8,930 nt of DNA from an uncultured Eubacteriales bacterium (GCA_934630995.1 CAKTXU010000056.1:1-8930); one strand, 5' to 3'; positions 1 to 5,354 are shown, numbered from the stretch's first letter. The notes: generated from the letters alone by a model not told the origin. Program-made: numbers and translations.

Positions 1-1
1 G

Positions 2-400
2 TTTTATTATTACCGTCTGGCCGGCGCGATAACCGCCGGTGCGGGAGCCGGGTTTGTACTGGCGCTCCTTGTCATCTACGCCTTCGGAAGCGGCAATTGG
101 CCGCTGGCGCTGGTAGGCGCGGCCTTCGGCGGCGTCTGCGCCGCGGTGTTTTTCAAGCCCTTTATTGCGGCCGGCACCTCCTTTGGCGGCGCGGCGGCGG
201 TGGTTATCGGTCTGTATGCGCTTTTTACCGGCGTGGATTTGTACGGGATGTCCCTGTCGGCGCCCATCGTGTCCGGACCTGCGGCAGTCGTCCTGCTGCT
301 GGCTATCGGTATTCTGGGCGCGGTGGCGCTGTCTGTCCAGACACTGCTGCTCCGGCGGCGCAGAGCTGTCGAGGAGGAGCGCGCCAGGCGGCGCCTATAA
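2..400 (+). CDS. Small multi-pass membrane protein, C-terminal part (possibly DUF4203/TMEM198-like)
   Basis: This is the last 132 residues of a reading frame that enters from the left edge; the start is outside the window. The visible part is very hydrophobic and rich in Gly and Ala, with about four membrane segments: residues ~7-27, ~32-47, ~50-73 and ~88-112. It ends in a basic, charged tail (RRRRAVEEERARRRL), which by the positive-inside rule should be cytoplasmic. The FYYYRLAG start and the run of glycine-rich helices recall the DUF4203/TMEM198 family of uncharacterised membrane proteins, but this rests on general appearance, not on a diagnostic motif. No function can be given. The stop codon TAA (398-400) lies inside the left arm of the hairpin at 393-446, so the transcript folds immediately at the end of translation. 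Confidence 0.7.
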   Translation, partial: FYYYRLAGAITAGAGAGFVLALLVIYAFGSGNWPLALVGAAFGGVCAAVFFKPFIAAGTSFGGAAAVVIGLYALFTGVDLYGMSLSAPIVSGPAAVVLLLAIGILGAVALSVQTLLLRRRRAVEEERARRRL

Positions 401-446
401 GGAAGGGAGAGGACGGGGTTAGTCGTCCCCTCCCTTCCTTATAGGC
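393..446. repeat. Long palindromic hairpin, copy 1, at the end of the membrane protein gene
   Basis: Bases 393-415 pair with 424-446 across an 8-base loop (416-423). The stem is 23 positions with a single A-C mismatch (A410 with C429). The outer ends are CCTATAAGG and CCTTATAGG; the inner left arm reads GAAGGGAGAGGACG. No T-run follows on either strand, so it is not a textbook intrinsic terminator, though its position at a gene end suggests a 3' end or mRNA-stabilising role. On the minus strand the mismatch becomes a G-U wobble, giving a fully paired RNA. A second copy with the same ends, core and mismatch position lies at 4363-4420. Confidence 0.85.
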
Positions 447-458
447 ATGGACAAAATC

Positions 459-487
459 CTGTCAAAACGGGCGGACGGGCATAGAAT
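459..487 (+). promoter_or_regulatory. Candidate sigma-A promoter for mazF
   Basis: CTGTCA (459-464, four of six matches to TTGACA) and TAGAAT (482-487, five of six matches to TATAAT) are separated by 17 bases. The leader to mazF would be about 125 bases. An inverted repeat, GCCGTG (530-535) and CACGGC (547-552), lies in that leader and could be an operator or a small RNA hairpin. The -35 match is weak, so this is a candidate only. Confidence 0.4.
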
Positions 488-621
488 GGAATGGAGGCCG
501 GTCTGGCCAGTCTGCTGAAAATTTCCGCCGCCGTGATTAAACGGCTCACGGCTGGTAAAAATAGAAACGAAACGTACGGATCTCGCCATCGCGGGATTCC
601 AAGCAAACGGAGGTCATGAAG

Positions 622-1008
622 ATGAATATGATACGCAGGGGAGATATCTACTACGCGGATCTGAGCCCTGTCGTCGGTTCCGAGCAGGGCGGTATCCGTC
701 CCGTATTGATAGTGCAGAACGATGTGGGTAACCGGTTCAGCCCGACCGTTATCGCGGCGGCTATTACCAGCCAGAAGGACAAGGCCCGTCTGCCCACCCA
801 TATACAGCTCAATTCTATCGGAAGCGGTCTGGCGAGGGATTCCATCGTCCTGCTCGAGCAGATCCGCACCCTGGATAAAAAGCGGCTTAAGGAACACATG
901 GGGCGGCTGGACGAGCACAGCATGGCGCGGGTGGACGAGGCTTTACAGATAAGCTTTGGACTGGGGGAAAGAAATAAAAACGGGGAGCGGGAGAGCAGGG
1001 CTACATAA
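622..1008 (+). CDS. mazF: MazF/PemK-type endoribonuclease toxin (NdoA/EndoA family)
   Basis: This is a 128-residue sequence-specific mRNA interferase. It matches the Bacillus subtilis NdoA (MazF) type closely: RRGDIYYADLSPVVGSEQGG at residues 5-24, then IRPVLIVQND, GNRFSPTVIAAAIT, LPTHIQL, RDSIVLLEQIRTLDK and VDEALQISFGL. The catalytic pair of the B. subtilis enzyme, Arg25 and Thr48, corresponds to Arg26 and Thr49 here, so it should be active. Family enzymes of this subtype cut RNA at UACAU. The protein is about 12 residues longer than the 116-residue B. subtilis one because of a charged tail (ERNKNGERESRAT). The start was set at ATG 622 because GGAGG (609-613) is 8 bases upstream; ATG 616 is only 2 bases from it, and ATG 628 is also possible. 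No ribbon-helix-helix antitoxin gene of normal size precedes it. Identification is firm; the toxin role in this organism is inferred. Confidence 0.93.
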   Translation: MNMIRRGDIYYADLSPVVGSEQGGIRPVLIVQNDVGNRFSPTVIAAAITSQKDKARLPTHIQLNSIGSGLARDSIVLLEQIRTLDKKRLKEHMGRLDEHSMARVDEALQISFGLGERNKNGERESRAT

Positions 1009-1026
1009 AGCCCCCGCATTCGGCTG

Positions 1027-1056
1027 GAATATCCGGCGGCAACGGAGCCATACTAA
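1027..1056 (+). promoter_or_regulatory. Candidate sigma-E-type sporulation promoter for the coat gene pair
   Basis: GAATATC (1027-1033) and CATACTAA (1049-1056) are 15 bases apart. They resemble the B. subtilis sigma-E consensus (about GHATANT, 13-15 bases, CATACAHT), with one mismatch in the -35 element and the last three bases of the -10 element off or partly off. A sporulation sigma factor is what a coat gene should use, which makes the match more believable. Transcription would start near 1063, giving a leader of about 45 bases. Confidence 0.45.
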
Positions 1057-1107
1057 CGGCAGAATGTGGCGCTGCACGCCAAAATATAAAAAACAGGAGG
1101 AATCGTC

Positions 1108-1293
1108 ATGCCGAACCTGACCGCCAAGGAGCTGGGAGCCCTGGAGGACCAGCTCAGCGCCGAGCAGCTGATGATTAAAAAGTACAAACCCTATGCCGCG
1201 ATGGCCACCGATCCGCAGATTAAGACGCAATGCGAACAGATCGCGGGACGGCATCAGAACCATTTTGATCGCCTGATGGGCTATCTGGGCTGA
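1108..1293 (+). CDS. Small CotF-like spore coat protein
   Basis: This 61-residue protein begins MPNLTAKELGALEDQLSAEQ and is almost entirely alpha-helical. It resembles the short member of a gene pair common in spore-forming Clostridia, where a ~60-residue and a ~90-residue CotF-related protein are encoded side by side and annotated as spore coat proteins. Recognisable features are the paired helices (ALEDQLSAEQLMIKKYKPYA and IKTQCEQIAGRHQNHFDRLMGYL) and a His-rich end to the second helix (HQNHF, residues 49-53). The start is clear: AGGAGG at 1095-1100 lies 7 bases upstream of ATG. The next gene follows after 14 bases, so the two are co-transcribed and probably form a complex or hetero-oligomer. 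The coat role comes from the family; the protein's actual place in the spore is not known from sequence. Confidence 0.82.
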   Translation: MPNLTAKELGALEDQLSAEQLMIKKYKPYAAMATDPQIKTQCEQIAGRHQNHFDRLMGYLG

Positions 1294-1307
1294 AGGGGAC
1301 GGGACGA

Positions 1308-1592
1308 ATGAATCAGAATACGAACGTGCCCATGAAGGACAGAGAGATGCTGGAGGATGCCCTGTGCTCCCAAAAGCTGCTGACCGACAGCTATAATTTG
1401 TATGCCGACGAATGCGCCACCGTGGCGCTGCGGGACGAGATGCTCAGCCTGCTCCATGAGGAACATTGCATCCAGGCGGATGTTTTTCTGGAAATGCAGA
1501 AACGGGGCTGGTATCCCACGCCGATGGCGGAGGAGCAGAAGATTCAAACGGTGAAGCAGAAATTCCAGTCTGCGACTGCCGGATCAGAATAA
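1308..1592 (+). CDS. CotF-family spore coat protein
   Basis: This 94-residue protein is the longer partner of the CotF-like pair. It has a helical bundle look: MLEDALCSQKLLTDSYNLYADECA (residues 14-37), LRDEMLSLLHEEHCIQADVFLEMQ (41-64) and the characteristic RGWYPTPMAEEQKI (66-79). The repeated SQK...Y...A-E-C and LHEEH...QADVF...RGWY pattern is that of the Coat_F domain (PF07875) proteins of Clostridia. A purine-rich Shine-Dalgarno sequence (AAGGGG, 1293-1298) overlaps the end of the previous gene, which indicates translational coupling. A strong hairpin terminator follows 12 bases after the stop. It presumably acts in the outer layers of the spore. Family assignment is good; a specific function is not established. 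Confidence 0.87.
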   Translation: MNQNTNVPMKDREMLEDALCSQKLLTDSYNLYADECATVALRDEMLSLLHEEHCIQADVFLEMQKRGWYPTPMAEEQKIQTVKQKFQSATAGSE

Positions 1593-1604
1593 GAAATGAA
1601 AGAA

Positions 1605-1636
1605 ACCGGAGGCGGATAAAAAAGTCCGCCTCCGGT
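1605..1636. terminator. Bidirectional intrinsic terminator between convergent genes
   Basis: ACCGGAGGCGGA (1605-1616) pairs perfectly with TCCGCCTCCGGT (1625-1636) across an 8-base loop. ATTTTA follows on the plus strand; on the minus strand the region after the hairpin is T-rich (complement of GAAATGAAAGAAA). It sits between the coat gene stop (1592) and the minus-strand hydrolase stop (1640), so it can end both transcripts. Confidence 0.9.
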
Positions 1637-1639
1637 ATT

Positions 1640-2509
1640 TTACACAGTGTGCGTTTTCAGATAGTCCAGCCATTTACGGCAATACTGCGGGGTCAGATGA
1701 ATCCCGTCGGTGGCGGCTTCCGCAGGCAGGGCGCCGCCGTCCAGCCCCACGCTGTCGCATACCCGCAGGAATCGCGCGCCTTTTTCCCTGGCCAGTTGTT
1801 CCAGCAGCTCATTGTACCGGTTGATTTTCGGATTGTTGAAATTTTCGTCGGCTGCGGATTTTTTTCTGGTGACCGGCAGGATGGATTGTACATAGAGGAC
1901 AGCGCCGGGCTGGCTGGCCCGTACGGTATCGATGAGCTCTCCATACCGTTTGATGAACACGGAATCATAGACCCAGCCCAGCTCATTGGTGCCCAGCATG
2001 ATATAGACCTTGCCGAAGGTTTTGGATTTCAGCGCTTCGGGAATGGTGATTTTTTCTCCGCCGGCTTTGACGGCCTTTTTCGTAAAGATGGTATCCACCG
2101 TCAGGCCGTTGGCCGTATAAAAGGAGGCATTGCTCAGGCCGGTGTAAAGCATCAGGCCTTCCGTGCGGGAATTTCCGATGAAAGCGGCGTCGTCAAAATA
2201 GGAGAGCTCCACGGGGGATGAGGTTTCCACAACAGGTCCAATCGGAGCGGCCGGTGTCCGGGAGGCGGTAGAGGCGACGGAGCTGGAAGAGGCGGTGGTC
2301 GTGGTGGCAATCGCCGAAGCGGTGGAGTGCGGAGCGCCGGAGGAAAGCTCCTGCGCCCGCCCGTCATGGCTGAAGAGGAGGGCGGCTGCCGCAATGACCA
2401 TCGTCAAAATCAGCAGCACAAGACAGAGCAGCATACAAATGCGAAGGATTTTCCGGCGTCTGCGTCTTTTTCTTTTTTCTGCAATGGATAGGTGGGCTGT
2501 GGAAACCAC
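1640..2509 (-). CDS. Membrane-anchored SGNH/GDSL-type hydrolase
   Basis: This 289-residue protein has a basic N-terminus (EKRKRRRRRK, 11-20), one membrane helix (~22-46), a Ser/Thr/Ala-rich linker (~52-100) and an extracellular SGNH hydrolase domain (~103-289). The four family blocks are visible: FIGNSRTEG with catalytic Ser114, the NG glycine (Gly135), GTNE with Asn175, and TDGIHL with Asp268 and His271. Members of this family remove acyl groups from esters, often on cell-wall polymers or surface sugars; the substrate here is unknown. Block I has GNS instead of the usual GDS, but the Ser-Asp-His triad is complete. The start is GTG, supported by AAAGGA (complement of 2519-2524) 9 bases upstream and by an in-frame stop just before it. 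It is divergent from a paralogue at 2699-3547. Identification of the fold is firm. Confidence 0.85.
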   Translation of the reverse strand: MVSTAHLSIAEKRKRRRRRKILRICMLLCLVLLILTMVIAAAALLFSHDGRAQELSSGAPHSTASAIATTTTASSSSVASTASRTPAAPIGPVVETSSPVELSYFDDAAFIGNSRTEGLMLYTGLSNASFYTANGLTVDTIFTKKAVKAGGEKITIPEALKSKTFGKVYIMLGTNELGWVYDSVFIKRYGELIDTVRASQPGAVLYVQSILPVTRKKSAADENFNNPKINRYNELLEQLAREKGARFLRVCDSVGLDGGALPAEAATDGIHLTPQYCRKWLDYLKTHTV

Positions 2510-2602
2510 GGTGACTCATCCTTTCTGTTTTGTCCCTCTCATAGATATAGAGGTTGGAAAGGATGAAAAAGTTTGCACAAAAACGCCTCCGGACAGGGGA
2601 AG

Positions 2603-2631
2603 TTGCAGGAATGTGAAATGTATGCTATACT
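2603..2631 (+). promoter_or_regulatory. Sigma-A promoter with extended -10 for the second SGNH hydrolase
   Basis: TTGCAG (2603-2608), a 17-base spacer and TATACT (2626-2631), with a TG one base upstream of the -10 (2623-2624). This is close to consensus. Transcription would begin near 2638, so any translation start before that can be excluded, which supports ATG 2699. No equally good promoter was found for the divergent minus-strand gene in 2510-2600. Confidence 0.75.
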
Positions 2632-2698
2632 GAGGCAAGATAAGGTTCAGAGATTGACGATTTGGGTTGTGTTGTTTTTGCGAAAGTCATTGTCCACT

Positions 2699-3547
2699 AT
2701 GAAAAAAAGAAAAAGGGCAGGACTTATCGGCACCCTGGCGCTGCTGGCTGCCGGGGCGACGGTTTTATGCGCGGCTGTGGCCGTGTATAGGCAGGGGCAG
2801 GAGGACTGTCTCGCCTGCGGCCCGGCTGTTGCCGGAACCGAATCCGCCGGCTATGGGATGCAGGGCTGGCAACCGTCCGGACAGACCCCGGATGTTTCGG
2901 CGGATTCCAGCCGCCCGGAAGGAAATACCTCGGGAACAGCCGCGCCGCCGCTATCCTATGAGGAGTTTATGGCAGGCACCCTGTTTATTGGGGATTCCCG
3001 GACCAATCGGGCGATAACCTATGGTCATATTTCTTCAAAAAGCGCTTTCGCCATGAACGGCGCCACCCATAGGACGGCAATGAGTGAGCGGTTTCTGGAT
3101 CCCGATGGAAGCGGGACAAAAAAGACGATGGTGGAGGCGGCAGGGATACTAAAGCCCGCGCGGATCGTCGTGTGCTTCGGCATCAACGGCATCGCCTTCA
3201 TGGGAGAAGAAAATTTTATGAAGGATTACGCGGCGCTGCTGGACGCGCTGGCGGCAGCTTCACCGGGCAGCCGTCTGATTGTCCAGTCCGTCCTGCCGGT
3301 GTCCTCCGCCTATGAGGCGAAGGATCCCCGCATGGACAACGCCGTCATCGACCGCTACAACAGCAGGCTGGAGGAGCTGATTGAGAGCCGGGGAGGGCTG
3401 TTCATGAATGCCGCAGGCGTATTGAAAAACAGCGACGGCGACCTCGACGCTGCTTACGATTCCGGAGACGGGCTTCATTACAATAAAAAAGCCTATGAGG
3501 TGCTGTTCGATTTCATTGAGAAAAACAGGGAGGCCTACTGCGCCTGA
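2699..3547 (+). CDS. Membrane-anchored SGNH/GDSL-type hydrolase, divergent paralogue
   Basis: This 282-residue protein has a lysine-rich start (MKKRKR), one membrane helix or uncleaved signal (~8-30), a Gly/Ser/Pro-rich linker (~40-85) and a secreted SGNH hydrolase domain (~90-278). Motifs: FIGDSRTNR with Ser100, the NG glycine (Gly121), FGING with Asn163, and GDGLHY with Asp257 and His260. Its domain aligns along the whole length with the minus-strand neighbour (shared IVQSVLPV-like and INRYN/IDRYN-like stretches), so the two arose by duplication. Substrate unknown; a cell-wall or surface-glycan esterase is a fair inference from the anchor and linker. The frame is open upstream to 2573, but the promoter at 2603-2631 and the signal-like N-terminus favour ATG 2699. 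That ATG has no clear Shine-Dalgarno sequence, which is odd in this genome. Confidence 0.84.
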   Translation: MKKRKRAGLIGTLALLAAGATVLCAAVAVYRQGQEDCLACGPAVAGTESAGYGMQGWQPSGQTPDVSADSSRPEGNTSGTAAPPLSYEEFMAGTLFIGDSRTNRAITYGHISSKSAFAMNGATHRTAMSERFLDPDGSGTKKTMVEAAGILKPARIVVCFGINGIAFMGEENFMKDYAALLDALAAASPGSRLIVQSVLPVSSAYEAKDPRMDNAVIDRYNSRLEELIESRGGLFMNAAGVLKNSDGDLDAAYDSGDGLHYNKKAYEVLFDFIEKNREAYCA

Positions 3548-3573
3548 GGGATGGCTGGCCGCCGTATATCTCC

Positions 3574-3602
3574 TTGAAATCTGAGACGTAGAAGTGTATA
3601 AG
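3574..3602 (+). promoter_or_regulatory. Sigma-A promoter for the exonuclease-like gene
   Basis: TTGAAA (3574-3579) and TATAAG (3597-3602) are separated by exactly 17 bases, each one base from consensus. Transcription would start near 3609, about 40 bases before the gene at 3649. The gene is thus transcribed on its own, not as a continuation of the hydrolase gene that ends at 3547. Confidence 0.75.
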
Positions 3603-3648
3603 GCAGCCGGCTATTTGCGAAGGGCTTTGGCGTAGGACGGGTGATGAC

Positions 3649-4347
3649 ATGAACCGGCTGTTGATTGTGGACGGGCTGAATCTTCATTTTCAGATGTTTT
3701 TTGGGATGCCGGCAAGGATACTGAATGCGGATGGAAAGGCCATACAAGGGGTTTGGGGCTTTGTCGGAGCACTCATCCGGATAATTCAATTCATAAATCC
3801 CACACATCTGTTGGTGCTTTTCGATGGAGAGCATCCCCTTGACAGGGCCGGCTTGCTGAAAGAATACAAGGCCAACCGCACGGATTATTCACAGGCCTCG
3901 GACGAGGAGAATCCCTTTTCACAGCTTGGGGAAGTATATGCCGCTCTTGATTTTATGAATATCAGGCATACGGAGGTCACGGTTGTTTGCGACACGGCAT
4001 ATATTGTCAACAGATATGGTATTTTGCCTTGCCAATATACGGATTTCAAGTCCTTGACAGGCGATACGGCCGACAATATCAAGGGCGCCGATAAGGTGGG
4101 CGCCGTAACGGCTTCGGTGCTTATCCGTCAATTTGGCTGTCTGCAGGAAGTGATAAGCAACGCCGACAAAATCAAAAAGCCGTCCGTCAGAGATTCCATC
4201 ATCCGAAATACAGACCGCCTGCGGAAGAATTATCAACTGATAAAGCTTGAGGACAGAGCAAGCCTGCCGTATTCGTTGGACAAGCTTGCCTACACCTATA
4301 CCGGCTACAGCACACATGAGGTTTTAAAAGGAATCGGGCTGAAATGA
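3649..4347 (+). CDS. 5'-3' exonuclease-like protein with internal deletion of the catalytic core
   Basis: This 232-residue protein belongs to the 5'-3' exonuclease/flap endonuclease family (N-terminal domain of DNA polymerase I and its stand-alone relatives). Visible parts: LLIVDGLNL with metal-binding Asp8, LLVLFDGEH with Asp59, the KEYKANR helical-arch residues (71-77), and the helix-3-turn-helix DNA-binding region SLTGDTADNIKGADKVG (135-151, Asp139 and Asp142). The central acidic block of the family, an E-A-D-D-type helix followed by a strand with D-x-D, is missing: the chain jumps at about residue 111 from HTEVT to VVCDTAYIVNRYGI. Full-length relatives are near 290-300 residues, so about 60 residues have gone in frame. 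The frame is otherwise intact. GC is lower than in the right-hand genes (45-47% on two sampled lines against 58-65% in ackA). It is either a DNA-binding remnant or decaying; nuclease activity is doubtful. Confidence 0.8.
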   Translation: MNRLLIVDGLNLHFQMFFGMPARILNADGKAIQGVWGFVGALIRIIQFINPTHLLVLFDGEHPLDRAGLLKEYKANRTDYSQASDEENPFSQLGEVYAALDFMNIRHTEVTVVCDTAYIVNRYGILPCQYTDFKSLTGDTADNIKGADKVGAVTASVLIRQFGCLQEVISNADKIKKPSVRDSIIRNTDRLRKNYQLIKLEDRASLPYSLDKLAYTYTGYSTHEVLKGIGLK

Positions 4348-4362
4348 TGCAAGCTGTCAGGT

Positions 4363-4420
4363 CCTATACGCATAGAAGGAAGAGGAACGCAACGATTCCC
4401 CTTCCTTCTATGCGTATAGG
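4363..4420. repeat. Long palindromic hairpin, copy 2, between convergent genes
   Basis: Bases 4363-4387 pair with 4396-4420, 25 positions with one A-C mismatch (A4383 with C4400); the loop is 4388-4395 and may tighten through inner CG pairs. The outer ends are CCTATACG and CGTATAGG, the inner left arm GAAGGAAGAGGAA. It shares ends, purine-rich core and mismatch position with the hairpin at 393-446. It lies between a plus-strand stop (4347) and a minus-strand stop (4438), so it may act as a transcript end for both, but no T-run follows on either side. The minus-strand RNA would be fully paired with a G-U wobble. Confidence 0.85.
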
Positions 4421-4437
4421 GCGTTGGGGTAAGCCGT

Positions 4438-5178
4438 TCAGTCCTGACGAAGGGCGGCCTCATATTCCGGCGGAAGCTGGATATTGGTTATCAGCTTCCA
4501 CACCCTGTTGAGCGGGCCGATCTTGCAAAACTGCTGCTTGCCGATTTTGCTGGAATCACACATGAGAATCACCCGGGCGGCATTTTGCATATAGGTGATT
4601 TTCAGGTTCGCCTCGTCCTCGCTGGACTCGGTGATGCCTGCGTCGGGGGTGATGCCACGGCAGGAAAAGAAGGCCAGATCTGCGTTAAAGCCGGATACAA
4701 AATTGATGGCGTGGGTCCCCACCAGGGATTTGGCGTTTTCCCGCAGGCGCCCGCCCGTGCAATAGACGTCGATGCCGTCGAACTCGGAGAGGATGTTGAG
4801 GGTTTTGAGTCCGTTGGTAATGACGCGCAGATGCTGGAAGCCGCCCAATCGCTGGGCCAGATGGCAGACGGTGGTGCTGGCGTCCATAAACAGGGTCTGC
4901 CCGTCGTGGATGTATTGGAGAGCTTTTTGGGCAATGATGTTTTTGGGAATCTGGTTTTCATTTTCCCGCAGGGTGAGGGGAAAATCCTTGGCATTGCCGT
5001 CCACATAGACGGCCCCTCCATGGGTACGGTGGATGAGCCCATTGTATTCCAATACCTTCAAATCCCGGCGGATGGTGGCGCCGCTGGAGTAGAGAACGGC
5101 ACACAACTCCTCCACGGTCACCGCCTGCCGCTTCGACAGGATTTCCAGAATCTTGTTTTGTCTTTCCAAAGGCAGCAT
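4438..5178 (-). CDS. DeoR-family transcriptional regulator
   Basis: This 246-residue protein has the standard DeoR layout. The N-terminal winged helix-turn-helix spans residues 1-57 (LERQNKILEILSKRQAVTVEEL, ATIRRDLKVLEYNGLIHRTHGGA), and the C-terminal DeoRC sugar-phosphate sensor domain spans ~75-232 (MDASTT 98-103, ITNGLKT 120-126, CTGGRLRENAKSLVG 140-154). Such proteins usually repress sugar or polyol catabolism genes and are released by a phosphorylated intermediate. Its divergent position next to the kinase-aldolase-diol dehydratase operon makes that operon the likely target; the effector is unknown. The start was set at ATG 5178 because AAAGGGGGA lies about 6 bases upstream. An upstream in-frame ATG at 5220 lacks any ribosome site and would add 14 unrelated residues. 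TATAAT on the minus strand (5231-5226) is a possible -10, with a poor -35. Confidence 0.92.
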   Translation of the reverse strand: MLPLERQNKILEILSKRQAVTVEELCAVLYSSGATIRRDLKVLEYNGLIHRTHGGAVYVDGNAKDFPLTLRENENQIPKNIIAQKALQYIHDGQTLFMDASTTVCHLAQRLGGFQHLRVITNGLKTLNILSEFDGIDVYCTGGRLRENAKSLVGTHAINFVSGFNADLAFFSCRGITPDAGITESSEDEANLKITYMQNAARVILMCDSSKIGKQQFCKIGPLNRVWKLITNIQLPPEYEAALRQD

Positions 5179-5225
5179 GAGAAGTCCCCCTTTTCCCGTG
5201 TTTTTTACAAGTGTGACCATTTATG

Positions 5226-5265
5226 ATTATATTTGCGCATAAAAACGAAATCTTGTGCGCATTTC
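5226..5265. promoter_or_regulatory. Candidate operator region for the DeoR-type regulator
   Basis: Two copies of the palindrome TGCGCA(T), at 5234-5240 and 5256-5262, lie 22 bases apart, about two helical turns, so a protein could bind both on one face of the DNA. The second is bracketed by GAAAT (5247-5251) and ATTTC (5261-5265). The first abuts a minus-strand TATAAT (5226-5231), which suits autoregulation. Binding is inferred from position and symmetry only. Confidence 0.4.
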
Positions 5266-5284
5266 TCGAAATGGACGCCAGATA

Positions 5285-5313
5285 TAGACATAGAATACGG
5301 AGTGTACTATAAT
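5285..5313 (+). promoter_or_regulatory. Sigma-A promoter of the ackA-aldolase-diol dehydratase operon
   Basis: TAGACA (5285-5290, one base from TTGACA), a 17-base spacer and a perfect TATAAT (5308-5313). Transcription should start near 5320, leaving a leader of about 84 bases before the TTG start at 5404. A promoter this close to consensus in a catabolic operon implies that control is by repression, fitting the divergent DeoR regulator. Confidence 0.8.
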
Positions 5314-5326
5314 AACTATAACAAAA

Positions 5327-5354
5327 TCGTCAGAAAAAATCAATCGGCTGACGA
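5327..5354 (+). promoter_or_regulatory. Inverted repeat / stem-loop in the operon leader
   Basis: TCGTCAG (5327-5333) and CTGACGA (5348-5354) form a perfect 7-base inverted repeat around a 14-base A-rich loop, starting just downstream of the predicted transcription start. It could be an operator half-site pair (centres 21 bases apart) or a 5' RNA hairpin that affects mRNA stability. There is no T-run, so it is not an attenuator of the usual kind. Confidence 0.45.

Noticed and set aside
393..446. Hairpin at the first gene's end as a standard intrinsic terminator
   Set aside because: No T-run follows on either strand; the stem is much longer than needed and shares a design with a second copy, so it was called a repeat.
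491..619. 42-codon frame overlapping the mazF start as a definite antitoxin gene
   Set aside because: No Shine-Dalgarno site, no similarity to ribbon-helix-helix antitoxins, and short enough to be chance; kept only as a point to check.
1466..2221. Plus-strand open frame of 251 codons across the terminator and the minus-strand hydrolase
   Set aside because: It crosses a strong bidirectional terminator, overlaps the coat gene in another frame and shows no recognisable domain.
2573..2698. N-terminal extension of the second SGNH hydrolase
   Set aside because: The extended start lies upstream of the likely transcription start (near 2638), and the signal-like MKKRKR followed by a membrane helix begins at 2699.
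5179..5220. DeoR regulator starting at ATG 5220
   Set aside because: No ribosome site precedes it, while ATG 5178 has AAAGGGGGA at good spacing and begins the usual LERQNKIL start of the family.
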